From Pseudomonas reinekei (GTDB lineage: Bacteria; Pseudomonadota; Gammaproteobacteria; Pseudomonadales; Pseudomonadaceae), in contig NZ_MSTQ01000019.1 of NCBI RefSeq assembly GCF_001945365.1, forward strand, positions 1 through 64,000: a stretch of 64,000 nucleotides of DNA. The letters are read 5' to 3'. The notes under the pieces are model-generated. The model was not told where the DNA came from. It worked only from the letters and a program-made list of their open reading frames with translations, and searched no databases. The position numbers and the translations under genes were made by a program. This document shows positions 25,738 through 33,666 of the stretch, one piece after another (the stretch's first letter is position 1; every line of letters begins with the position of its first letter).

Positions 25738-26325
25738 ATGTCCGTTCCACAAACGATGTTTCAACTCAGCGGCCGCGGTTATGCAGCAGCCAAACTGAGT
25801 CAAGCGACCCTGATCATCATCGATGCCCAGAAAGAATACCTCAGCGGTCCCCTGGCGCTGAGCGGCATGGATGTGGCTGTCGCGAACATCAAAAAACTGC
25901 TGACTGCTGCCCGTGCGGCGGGTCGGCCGGTCATACATGTGCGCCACCTCGGCACCGTCGGTGGGTTGTTCGACCCACAGGGCGAGCGCGGAGAGTTCAT
26001 CCCGGGCCTCGAGCCACAAGGCGATGAAGCTGTGATTGGCAAACTGCTGCCGAGCGCCTTTCACGGTACGGACCTGAAAAATCGCCTGGAAGGGCTGGGC
26101 CTGGACCTGGTGGTTTGCGGCTTCATGAGTCACTCCAGTGTCAGCACCACGGTGCGTGCCGCGAAAAACCTGGGGTTCCGTTGCACCCTGGTGGAAGACG
26201 CCTGCGCCACCCGCGATCTGCCCTACAAAGGCGGCGTCCTGAGCGCCGAGCATGTTCAGCAGACCGAAATGGCGATCATGGCGGACAACTTTGCCGCCAT
26301 CGCCCAGACCAACGATCTGGTCTGA
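25738..26325 (+). CDS. Isochorismatase-like hydrolase with Ser in the catalytic Cys position
   Basis: About 195 residues from ATG 25738, with AAAGGAG eight bases upstream. The isochorismatase-like fold is clear: TLIIIDAQKEY (Asp29), GKLLPSAF (Lys102), and the third motif CGFMSHSSVSTT. In cysteine hydrolases of this superfamily that last motif carries the nucleophile as ...xxCV; here the position is Ser134 (AGT, one base from TGT). Cys-free members exist, such as true isochorismatases. So it may hydrolyse a vinyl ether or another bond, or be a binding protein. Confidence 0.85.
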   Translation: MSVPQTMFQLSGRGYAAAKLSQATLIIIDAQKEYLSGPLALSGMDVAVANIKKLLTAARAAGRPVIHVRHLGTVGGLFDPQGERGEFIPGLEPQGDEAVIGKLLPSAFHGTDLKNRLEGLGLDLVVCGFMSHSSVSTTVRAAKNLGFRCTLVEDACATRDLPYKGGVLSAEHVQQTEMAIMADNFAAIAQTNDLV

Positions 26326-26457
26326 TCAATACGTCCATGAGCGGTCTGCACCGCCGCTCATCCGCAAAAGTCTCTCATTAGCCGTAATTGTCTTAGCCTC
26401 AGGAACATCCCGGTCAACTCCCGGTCGAAGGGCCGATACCCATTGAGGAAGGTCGGA

Positions 26458-26778
26458 ATGAAGTTATCCGATGGTTTTGACGCTCGCCGCCTGCGGCCCA
26501 AAGGCCAAAGCAACTGGCGTTTTCGAATCGGCGCAGCGTTCGCTGCGCTGCTGGCAACGAGCGGTGTACTGCTCGCCATGGCCGGCGTCGCCAGCCTGCT
26601 CGGCCACGCCCCGGCCCTGGGTGAGATGAATACCAACCGGGTCGGCGCGGCCGTGATTCTGGTGATTGGCCTGTTCGTGCTGTACCTCGGCGTGTGGCTG
26701 TGGCGCCGCTGCCGTCGCCGTTCGCGACAGTCGCGGGCGCTGAACATGTCCCCGCATCTGATGAAAAAACACGACTGA
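26458..26778 (+). CDS. Small two-helix inner-membrane protein
   Basis: About 106 residues from ATG 26458 (AGGAAGG nine bases upstream). A basic N-terminal segment (DARRLRPKGQSNWRFR) precedes helix 1 (IGAAFAALLATSGVLLAMAGVASLL), then helix 2 (GAAVILVIGLFVLYLGVWLW) and an Arg-rich tail (RRCRRRSRQSR). Both termini are probably cytoplasmic. No family is recognised. It lies between the hydrolase and Smr genes on the same strand with moderate gaps. Confidence 0.75.
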   Translation: MKLSDGFDARRLRPKGQSNWRFRIGAAFAALLATSGVLLAMAGVASLLGHAPALGEMNTNRVGAAVILVIGLFVLYLGVWLWRRCRRRSRQSRALNMSPHLMKKHD

Positions 26779-26854
26779 GCCCAATGCTGCGCACTTTGTC
26801 GCGCGCCCATTCGCTTCGAGTTGGGTAAACTGGCCGCCCTTCGCGGAGGCTGAC

Positions 26855-27412
26855 ATGCAAGACGACGATTTTTCCCTGTTCAAAAGCGCGATCCAAGGCG
26901 TCAAGCCGATCAAGCACGATCGCGCCGAAACCGGCAAACCCAAAGCTGACCGCGCACAGATCGCCAAGCTGCGCCAGGCCGCCACCGTGCGTACCGATGC
27001 CACCACCGTCGACGGGCTGTCTGATCAGTTCGTGATCGACGTCGGCCCGGAAGACGAGCTGATGTGGGCGCGTGACGGCGTGCAGGAAAGCCAGATGCGC
27101 AAGCTTAAGGTTGGCCAGATTCCGTTCGAAGGCAGCCTCGACCTGCACGGCATGAATGTGGAAAAGGCCCGGGAAACCCTCTGGGCTTTCCTCGCTGAAG
27201 CGACCAAATTCGAAATCCGCTGCGTGCGCGTTACCCACGGCAAGGCCGTGCGCCTGGACGGCAAGCGGCCGATGATCAAAAGCCACGTCAACACCTGGCT
27301 GCGCCAGCATCCGCAGGTGCTTGGCTTCACTTCGTGCCAGGCGAAACACGGCGGTGCCGGAGCCGTTTATGTGATGCTCAAACGCACCATGATGGAAGGT
27401 CGCGACGAATAA
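26855..27412 (+). CDS. Smr-domain protein (SmrA/YfcN type)
   Basis: This 185-residue protein has an N-terminal lead rich in Lys/Asp and a C-terminal Smr domain (about 95-180). The motifs are SLDLHGMNVEKA, VRVTHGKAV and the closing GGAGAVYVMLKR. Smr domains are nucleases acting on DNA or RNA; in E. coli YfcN-type proteins are linked to rescue or cleavage of stalled mRNAs. GGAGG lies before ATG 26855. It is the last intact core gene before the disrupted folE at 27491. Confidence 0.9.
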   Translation: MQDDDFSLFKSAIQGVKPIKHDRAETGKPKADRAQIAKLRQAATVRTDATTVDGLSDQFVIDVGPEDELMWARDGVQESQMRKLKVGQIPFEGSLDLHGMNVEKARETLWAFLAEATKFEIRCVRVTHGKAVRLDGKRPMIKSHVNTWLRQHPQVLGFTSCQAKHGGAGAVYVMLKRTMMEGRDE

Positions 27413-27490
27413 AAGCTGATGCATCACGCTTGCAGCGCCGTGTCCGCCACCGTACCCTTGCCCTTTGCGTAAAATCCCACAGGTAGTTTC

Positions 27491-27538
27491 ATGTCCCTGG
27501 AACAGAATTACACCGCCATGTTTCGGGGTATTCGGTAG
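27491..27538 (+). pseudogene. folE: folE 5' stump, truncated after about ten codons
   Basis: The frame starts ATG TCC CTG GAA CAG and encodes MSLEQNYTA, the N-terminus I know from Pseudomonas GTP cyclohydrolase I (FolE), in the place downstream of the Smr gene where folE is expected. After the tenth codon the sequence no longer fits FolE and meets TAG at 27536-27538. The remaining roughly 175 codons are not in the window. The break marks the left edge of the accessory DNA. An intact folE copy elsewhere in the genome would be needed for folate synthesis. Confidence 0.7.
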
Positions 27539-27611
27539 GTTCGCAGGGTCAATAAAATCAAGGGCTTAGCTCCACCCAACACCCCGGAAACCCATGCCAA
27601 AACACGGCCAC

Positions 27612-27629
27612 TGGTACAGAAATTGGTAC
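27612..27629 (+). repeat. Tandem TGGTAC boxes near the island edge
   Basis: TGGTAC-N6-TGGTAC with a 12-base period, about 90 bases inside the break in folE. A similar pair in opposite orientation lies at 28443-28460. Paired short boxes one helical turn apart resemble integrase arm-binding sites, but no integrase gene is in the window. Confidence 0.35.
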
Positions 27630-27796
27630 GGGATATCCTTCTCCAGCTTTGCAACTCTGCGAATTAGCGCATCCTCGCATAGCAAAATTCTCCGGGTGAG
27701 ATCAGGCAACGGCTGATCCCACCACTAACGCTTTTCTGAATTCCGAAAAGAGAAAGGAATCTTTCTGATGTACCGTATTGTTTTTTTAGCTGCCTG

Positions 27797-28285
27797 ATGG
27801 GCATCCTAAGCTTGCTGCAAGGTTGCTCTAGCGGTCCATCTTTAGACAATCGGCCTTATTATCAAGGGCCGGCAGAAGTAAACTCTGATAGCGCTACAGT
27901 CTACGTGTTTCGTCCATTACACAGCGCTGCTCGCCGAGTGACCCTGTATATCAAACTAGATGATCAGCAAGTGGCAGAGCTGCCTTCTGGCGGCTATCTG
28001 AAACTCCAGGTGCCTGAGGGCTCCCACACTTTTGAGGCCAAAACTCCGCCGCTTGGTGGCCCTTTCATCGGAGACCGCTTCAATCTCACCGTCAAGAAAG
28101 GGAACGTATATTTCATCGCCGGTGAGATCCTTGAAACGCGCCCTACTGACAATCGGACTCTGGGGGTTGTTAAGGATGGGCTATTTGGTGGTGAGCGGCT
28201 TTTTTTCCGCTGGGCCATGGTTCCGAAACAGACGGCTGAAATGAGGATGAGTTTTTGCCGTCTCGTGCCCCCCTCGCCGATCTAA
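27797..28285 (+). CDS. DUF2846-like lipoprotein with frameshifted signal peptide
   Basis: The 162-residue frame contains a lipobox (LLQGCSSG), then a beta-rich domain with SATVYVFRP, VTLYIKLDDQQVAELPSGGYLKL and KGNVYFIAGE, the pattern of DUF2846 lipoproteins. The natural start seems to be ATG 27768, which has AAGGA upstream and begins MYRIVF, but a run of seven T (27781-27787) puts it one base out of frame. With eight T it would read MYRIVFFSCLMGILSLLQGC, a perfect lipoprotein signal. As it stands, either translation starts at ATG 27797 without a positive n-region, or the gene is off. Confidence 0.72.
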   Translation: MGILSLLQGCSSGPSLDNRPYYQGPAEVNSDSATVYVFRPLHSAARRVTLYIKLDDQQVAELPSGGYLKLQVPEGSHTFEAKTPPLGGPFIGDRFNLTVKKGNVYFIAGEILETRPTDNRTLGVVKDGLFGGERLFFRWAMVPKQTAEMRMSFCRLVPPSPI

Positions 28286-28742
28286 TACTCTATCTATCGC
28301 CACTCGCATGACTATGCTCCTGGAAAATCCCTCTCCCTCGCAGCTAGGGATTCGATTCCTTCAAGCATTCCCATGATGGATCGGACCCATCGTCGATCCA
28401 TTCCCCATTTTATAAAGGCCAAAAGACCGCTTTAAAAAGCCCTGTACCAGCATCGTACCAGCCAAGTGCCCCTCCTCGAAGACTCCGCGATTTCTTCCCT
28501 TCTCTGTAGCAATTTTAAAGCAAGCGTTTTCGGCTACGATCTGGGCACTACTGATACTGTCAAAAGCGGGGATAGAAATGCCGGTGCAATGAACACTCTC
28601 TTGCCGTCGTTCCGTGAGATCTGATATCGGGCTGTCCCACCATTGTGGTGCGCTAAAGATGTCTATTGCACATGTGTTTATGCCAATGTAATTCCGCAGC
28701 ATGTACTAGGCTTTTCAAACCCATCGCTCAAGGACGACTTTC
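28286..28742. other. Accessory intergenic region with opposed TGGTAC pair
   Basis: No convincing gene. A minus-strand frame (28361-28702) is judged accidental. At 28443-28460 a GTACCA-N5-GTACCA pair mirrors the TGGTAC boxes at 27612-27629. Confidence 0.4.
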
Positions 28743-28961
28743 ATGTCAGATCACTCAGTCTCCAATATCGCAACGGCAGATGCTTTGACATTGCTCCTGC
28801 ACAACCAGCATGCGTTGGCGGCTGCAATAGAGGAGGTCGCCGTGTGGCTTTCGGCTAATGGAGTGCAGGTAGTTGCAGATAACGCTGTGATGGCTATGGA
28901 AACCTTAGACACAAACGCAAAAGCGATTACAGATGCAATTATGCGTATACGGCAGTCCTAG
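28743..28961 (+). CDS. Small helical protein of unknown function
   Basis: The 72-residue frame has AAGGA nine bases before the ATG. The product is a soluble, all-helical-looking protein (ADALTLLLHNQHALAAAIEEVAVWL..., ending ITDAIMRIRQS) with no Cys and no charged clusters. No family is recognised. It lies alone in the accessory region between the lipoprotein and the LOTUS-domain fragment. Confidence 0.55.
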   Translation: MSDHSVSNIATADALTLLLHNQHALAAAIEEVAVWLSANGVQVVADNAVMAMETLDTNAKAITDAIMRIRQS

Positions 28962-29053
28962 GATGCCTAGCAGGCGGCGGTCGTCCTATTCGACCAAAAT
29001 CGGTCAGTCGTAGTCGTCAGCTTTCGGCCAAGAGCGATCGTTGGTGATAGGTG

Positions 29054-29506
29054 CTACGAACTCGGATGTCGGCGCCGGGCATAGAGTATTGAACCACGCA
29101 CCCCCGACGTTCCTCTCGTTTGCAGTTCAAACGTATCTGGATACCCCTTGATCAACTCACTGAGCTTTTTATACCCATGGGTGCGAGGGTCGAATTCAGG
29201 TCTCAATTTGCTGATGTTGGTGCCCAGCGCACCCAAGTGAGTCCAGCCATCCTCATCGGCAATGTCATCCAAGATCTTTGCGATAAAACTTACTGGTGCC
29301 TTGGGTCGCCTCTTTACCTCGGGCGTACTAGCGACTTTGACGGCCTCGATTGCGGCGGGCGGCTCGGGCTCGGGTCGATCCTGTCTGTTGTGGTCAACGA
29401 AAACTGGACACAGGTTTAGGTCTATCCGGTCAGTGATTCGGTTTCCGCTGGCGTTCTGTACCCGTTGTAGCTGTGTGGCCGCTTTTCGCCGATTTCTGCC
29501 CTCCAT
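29054..29506 (-). CDS. OST-HTH/LOTUS-domain protein, probably the tail of an NYN-type nuclease
   Basis: The C-terminal 70 residues carry the winged-helix LOTUS/OST-HTH pattern: FIAKILDDIADEDGWTHLGALG, then FDPRTHGYKKLSELIKGYPDTFEL. In bacteria this domain normally follows an NYN (DUF88) RNase domain in proteins of roughly 250 residues. Here only a basic, low-complexity lead of about 75 residues precedes it, and no NYN motif is seen in the neighbouring frames. The likely reading is a truncated gene whose N-terminal half was lost when the island formed. The frame is clean, so a stand-alone RNA-binding protein remains possible. Confidence 0.6.
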   Translation of the reverse strand: MEGRNRRKAATQLQRVQNASGNRITDRIDLNLCPVFVDHNRQDRPEPEPPAAIEAVKVASTPEVKRRPKAPVSFIAKILDDIADEDGWTHLGALGTNISKLRPEFDPRTHGYKKLSELIKGYPDTFELQTRGTSGVRGSILYARRRHPSS

Positions 29507-29706
29507 GAGGGGCCGCTTTGGGGCGAAGGCTGCTGCTCACTAGCTACTGTTTTCGACCTGTCGAGGTCATTGATGACGCCCAAACTTATCCAAACAACGT
29601 TCTGCCAACAGGTTTTTGCAACATTGGTGTGACAGTGTAACCATCAATACAGACGTAAGCCGAACGTAGTTTTTTGTCATCTTCTGGCTTACGGATTGGC
29701 CTGTCA

Positions 29707-30426
29707 TCAGAAGCGCTCATCGAATATCGCGGGCAAGGTGAGCTCCTTGACGAAGCTTGCTGAAGACAGGCTCAAAGCCATGCGGACTATCTGTACGACG
29801 TCATGCACGGGAATTGAGTTGCCTTGACCGCGTTGCTCGGCAAGCCCCCTAGGGGTGCTCATTGGATCTTCGGTATTCAGATAGCCCAAGTTTAAACAGG
29901 TCACTCCCAGGCGTTGCTGCCTGTACCCTTCGCGAAGTGCATCGGCGATACCACGCAACGCGAACTTGGAGGCTCCAAAGGTGACTTCTGATCGTCCACT
30001 TTGTGGCAAGCCAGAAGTCGAGCCGGTCAATATGATCCTTGGGTTAGCACTTCTGAGCAGAACTGGAAGCAGCCGCTTTATCAGCACTATCGTCGAAGTG
30101 ATATTGCATCTGACGATAGCCTCAACTTGGTCGTCGTTGTCAGCGAGGAAGTTGTATGCGGGATCAAAGGCAAACTCTTCCCATATTCCTAAGTTGTAGA
30201 TCAGCGTATCAAGCCCGCCATCCACTACGGCCTGCTCGATTATCTGAGCGGCCTGTGCGGGTTCACAAAGGTCTGCTTCCACCCAATGCACAACGACACC
30301 GGCGTTATGTGTAAGGTTTTTGGGGCGGGTACGGGAGACACCAATCAAGGTGTCCCCGTGCTCGCCCAATCCGTCAATCAGGGCTCTGCCCAACCCCTTG
30401 CTTGCCCCGACTACCATGGTTTTCAT
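29707..30426 (-). CDS. SDR-family protein with Phe replacing the catalytic Tyr
   Basis: This 239-residue Rossmann-fold short-chain dehydrogenase has the cofactor motif VGASKGLGRAL at 6-16 and ILTGSTSGLP with the catalytic Ser near 136-138. The Y-x3-K motif reads F150-GAS-K154 (codon TTT), so the proton-donating Tyr is missing. The Asn-Ala-Gly segment is also altered (YNLGIWEE). Start ATG 30426 has AAGGAG upstream. It is likely inactive as a classical oxidoreductase, or a regulator or atypical enzyme. It lies downstream of the EmrAB operon but is separated from it by 317 bases. Confidence 0.82.
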   Translation of the reverse strand: MKTMVVGASKGLGRALIDGLGEHGDTLIGVSRTRPKNLTHNAGVVVHWVEADLCEPAQAAQIIEQAVVDGGLDTLIYNLGIWEEFAFDPAYNFLADNDDQVEAIVRCNITSTIVLIKRLLPVLLRSANPRIILTGSTSGLPQSGRSEVTFGASKFALRGIADALREGYRQQRLGVTCLNLGYLNTEDPMSTPRGLAEQRGQGNSIPVHDVVQIVRMALSLSSASFVKELTLPAIFDERF

Positions 30427-30564
30427 TATTGTCTCCTTGACCTAAATGCTGACCGCTGGGCGTGTATGCAAGCAGACGATTCATGGCTTAGCAACAAAGA
30501 GACTGTTTCCTGATATTCGTAGGAAAACGCTGATAATCATTTTGGTAGGGCGGAAGCGGATGTA

Positions 30565-30601
30565 GAACGACCGTCCGCTAATGGCCGATTGTTGCCTGTC
30601 G
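30565..30601 (+). repeat. Dispersed intergenic repeat, copy A
   Basis: The segment GAACGACCGTCCGCTAATGG and the following CCGATT match, over about 36 bases with a few substitutions, the reverse complement of 46356-46415. Weaker relatives occur at 29017-29043, 47711-47807 and 51951-51980, all between genes. Nothing else is recognised in 30427-30743. Confidence 0.5.
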
Positions 30602-30743
30602 CGACCGGCTGAAAACGACGCCTAGCTGCCGGTGGCGAAGCAAAACAAGGCCAGAAAGGGCCATTTAAAGGTGTCTACGAATGTAGGGACGATTCACTAC
30701 TTAAAGCTCCACCAGAGAAAAGCGTTTTTCTGCGCTGTTCCCA

Positions 30744-32273
30744 TCAATGGGCTGCAACTTGTAGGGGACCATTGGGTCGTTTGATTAACCATACCGCTCC
30801 AATTGATAATGTCATAAGCAGGGTCGCCCAAGCGTAGAAGTCATTAGTGGCGAGCATTACTGCCTGACCATCAACTAAGCGTGAAAAAACCGCTGAAGCA
30901 CTTTCACGCGTCAGATGATTCCCCATCGCGCCGGCAATGATTTCTTGTTGTGCCTCTGAAGGGATAACTGCAACGAGCTCAGATCTGCTTTCCTTACTCA
31001 TGTGTTCCCAATAGGTTTGAGTCAATGAAGAGCCAATTGCCATAGACAATACCCTTAGGAAGTTTTGCAAGCCTGCCCCGCTTGCGACTTTTTCACTGGG
31101 CAGGTCAGAAACTCCCAATGAGGTTAGCGTGATCATGCAAGCGGGTATACCCGCTCCCAGCACGAACATGGCGATTGCAACTGTCCCATAATCTGCTTGA
31201 GTGGTCATATGGGCTCTCATAAAGAATGAAATTGCTAGTACGCTCATGCCATATGTCACAATCCAGCGCGGGTCTACTTTTGGTAGCAATCTTCCTACTA
31301 TAGGCGCACTTATAACAGCAAGTATCCCCATTGGCGCGGTAGCCAGCCCCGCCCAGGTAGCGGTATAGCCCATTTGTTGCTGAAGCCAAAGAGGTGTTAG
31401 AACAATGTTTCCGAAAAATATTCCGAACATCAAACTCAATGTGACGGTGGAAACCAACCAGTTTCGAGATCGAAACACGCTCAGATCAATCACAGGTTCA
31501 ACTTCAGTTAATTCCCAAATAATCAAGACAATGAGGCTTACTACTGAAATAACTGCACAAGTGGTGATAATAGGAGAAGAGAACCAATCCAGCTCTCTAC
31601 CTTTATCGATCATGAACTGAAAACTGGTTACAAAAATTGCGAGCAGTGCTAACCCCACACCATCAATTTTTGTGCGGGAGGTCGGACCGTCCCGCCCGCG
31701 TAAAACCTTTAAACTACCAAGCATCACCAACAAACCAAATCCGATGTTGATATGAAAAACCCAACCCCAATGCCAGTTGTCTGAAATAATTCCACCGAGG
31801 ATTGGTCCAAAAATAGGAGCCACAACGGTCATCATTCCCCATAACGCAAGTGCGATATGCGATTTTTCCTTTGGAAAGACAGCGAGCATCAAAGTTGAGG
31901 AAAGTGGAATCAATGGTCCGCCTGCCAAACCTTGCAGTACCCGAAAAATCACCAAGCTTCCCAACGACCACGACAATCCGCAGCAAACAGAAAATACTAC
32001 AAAGCAAACGAGCGATATTGTAAACAAGCGTACTTCACCGACTTGGCGGACGAGCCATCCGGTAAGGGGAATGGTGATAGCTTCCGCTACTGCGTAGGCG
32101 GTGATGATCCAGGTCCCCTCTGTGGTTGAGACACCCAAGAACCCCGAGATGGTTGGCATTGCAACGTTCGCAATTGTGGTGTCGAGAACCACCATGAAAT
32201 TAGCCAGCGACAGAACCACAGCTGCAATGATCAGATTACCCCCACTCAAAGGGGAATGGTTGGAAGTACTCAT
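30744..32273 (-). CDS. EmrB/DHA2-type multidrug MFS efflux pump
   Basis: This 509-residue protein with about 14 hydrophobic helices fits the DHA2 (14-TMS) branch: LANFMVVLDTTIANVAMPTI at helix 1 (motif D1) and LQGLAGGPLIPLS in helix 4-5 (motif C-like). It is an inner-membrane proton antiporter. Its gene starts five bases after the stop of the HlyD-type gene, so the two form an EmrAB-like tripartite efflux operon that would use an outer-membrane factor encoded elsewhere. AT-rich codon use sets it apart from the core genes. Confidence 0.9.
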   Translation of the reverse strand: MSTSNHSPLSGGNLIIAAVVLSLANFMVVLDTTIANVAMPTISGFLGVSTTEGTWIITAYAVAEAITIPLTGWLVRQVGEVRLFTISLVCFVVFSVCCGLSWSLGSLVIFRVLQGLAGGPLIPLSSTLMLAVFPKEKSHIALALWGMMTVVAPIFGPILGGIISDNWHWGWVFHINIGFGLLVMLGSLKVLRGRDGPTSRTKIDGVGLALLAIFVTSFQFMIDKGRELDWFSSPIITTCAVISVVSLIVLIIWELTEVEPVIDLSVFRSRNWLVSTVTLSLMFGIFFGNIVLTPLWLQQQMGYTATWAGLATAPMGILAVISAPIVGRLLPKVDPRWIVTYGMSVLAISFFMRAHMTTQADYGTVAIAMFVLGAGIPACMITLTSLGVSDLPSEKVASGAGLQNFLRVLSMAIGSSLTQTYWEHMSKESRSELVAVIPSEAQQEIIAGAMGNHLTRESASAVFSRLVDGQAVMLATNDFYAWATLLMTLSIGAVWLIKRPNGPLQVAAH

Positions 32274-32278
32274 AGTGT

Positions 32279-33439
32279 TTATCGCTTAACCACAGCGTTC
32301 TGGTCGCTCTTGTCGCTGACGTCGACACTGACCTGCATAGAGAGCCCCACGCGTAGTGGATGCTGCATTATTTGCTCACGATCCAGAGAAATACGAACCG
32401 GTAAGCGTTGAACTACTTTGATCCAGTTGCCGGTGGCATTTTGTGCAGGAATAGCCGAGAACGCTGAGCCGGATCCGCCTGCGAAACCAACAACTACTCC
32501 CTTGTAAATGACGTTGTCTCCATAGATATCTGCAGTAAGTTCAACAGATTGACCAGGGTGAACGCGCTGCAGCTGCCCTTCCTTAAAATTTGCGTCAACG
32601 TAAATTTTGTCGATAGGAACTACTGTCATTAAACGGGCGCCCAATTGCACTTGCTGGCCGATCTCGACTACCCGCTGCGCAATGACTCCGTCAAAGGGCG
32701 CTCGCAATACAGTTCGCTCCAGATTGACTTTAGCCTGGCCAAGCTTCGCCCTGGCCGTCAGTACTGCCGGGTTGGAGTTCAGTGAGCCGTCCTCGACGAG
32801 GGCCAAGTTCGCTTGCCTTGCTCCTTTCGCTGCTTCATACGCAGCCTCTGCAACCCGTATGCTAGCTTTGGCCTGACCCAATGCAGCCTGCGCCTCGCGA
32901 AGGCGCGTTTGTGCGTTGGTTAATTCTTCCTGCGATATCGCACCTACCGCGGCGAGGTTATGCCTACGGCGCTCGTCAACGAGAGCTTTGTCATAAGAGG
33001 CAGTGAATCGGGATAGATCACTGCGGGCTGCAGCAATCTGAGCGCTTCGCAGGTCGATCTGACCAGCATAATTCACGTCGTTACCCAACAACTCCCTAAC
33101 GTGCCGCTCGGTTCGTGCCACCTCAGATAGTGCTTGTGCGACGTTTAGCTGAGCGTCCGTATCATCCAGCACTACCAGCACATCACCCGCTTTCACGAAT
33201 TGCGTGTCACTGACTCTGACTTCCTTTACGGGGCCCGCTATCAAAGGGGTGATCTGAGCGCTCTCGGCCGCTGTGTAGGCATTTTCAGTCGTCACAAAAT
33301 TGCCAGCAAAAAAGAATTTCCATCCTGCGTAGGCACACGCAACTAACCCGAAGCCCAAAATCGCGAACCGGAAAAGTTTTTTACGTCGGTATTGAAGGGT
33401 ATTTTTCGTTGCGTCAGTCGGTGCCTGGATAGTGCTCAT
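32279..33439 (-). CDS. EmrA-type HlyD-family membrane fusion protein
   Basis: This 386-residue protein has an N-terminal cytoplasmic lead, a single membrane anchor (FAILGFGLVACAYAGWKFFF, about 28-48), the first half of the lipoyl/barrel-sandwich domain (VRVSDTQFVKAGDVLVVLDDTDA), a long helical hairpin (about 100-210), and the second lipoyl half (LRAPFDGVIAQRVVEIGQ). It is a periplasmic adaptor linking the EmrB-type pump to an outer-membrane channel. It is the first gene of the operon, transcribed divergently from a TetR-family gene. Confidence 0.9.
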   Translation of the reverse strand: MSTIQAPTDATKNTLQYRRKKLFRFAILGFGLVACAYAGWKFFFAGNFVTTENAYTAAESAQITPLIAGPVKEVRVSDTQFVKAGDVLVVLDDTDAQLNVAQALSEVARTERHVRELLGNDVNYAGQIDLRSAQIAAARSDLSRFTASYDKALVDERRRHNLAAVGAISQEELTNAQTRLREAQAALGQAKASIRVAEAAYEAAKGARQANLALVEDGSLNSNPAVLTARAKLGQAKVNLERTVLRAPFDGVIAQRVVEIGQQVQLGARLMTVVPIDKIYVDANFKEGQLQRVHPGQSVELTADIYGDNVIYKGVVVGFAGGSGSAFSAIPAQNATGNWIKVVQRLPVRISLDREQIMQHPLRVGLSMQVSVDVSDKSDQNAVVKR

Positions 33440-33496
33440 ATGTCGCTCGTCACGTCGTCACTTGATTAGAAAGAAGCCGCTCGAAATTCAGACTAA

Positions 33497-33590
33497 ACCG
33501 ATCGGTACGGTACGGTCAAATTTACTGACCTGTTTAGGCCCTTTTAGCCTGATTTTACCGGTAAGGGTTGACTGTACCGATGGGTCCGGC
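33497..33590. promoter_or_regulatory. Candidate TetR operator region between efflux operon and regulator
   Basis: The 227-base divergent gap contains the perfect palindrome ACCGATCGGT (33497-33506), followed by a direct ACGGTACGGT extension. It also has a second palindrome TTACCGGTAA (33555-33564) and a related GTACCGATGGGT around 33574-33585. The spacing between genes and the repeated CCGAT half-sites make this the likely binding site of the divergent TetR protein, repressing both directions. Confidence 0.5.
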
Positions 33591-33666
33591 GACCATTGAC
33601 CGATATTTCTAATGCGCCCATGCCGTTAGGCACATAACCCATTATCAAATTCAGGCTTAAATCCGC

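Noticed and set aside
28361..28702. 113-codon minus frame in the island edge
   Set aside because: Composition not protein-like, no ribosome site, covers the opposed TGGTAC pair.
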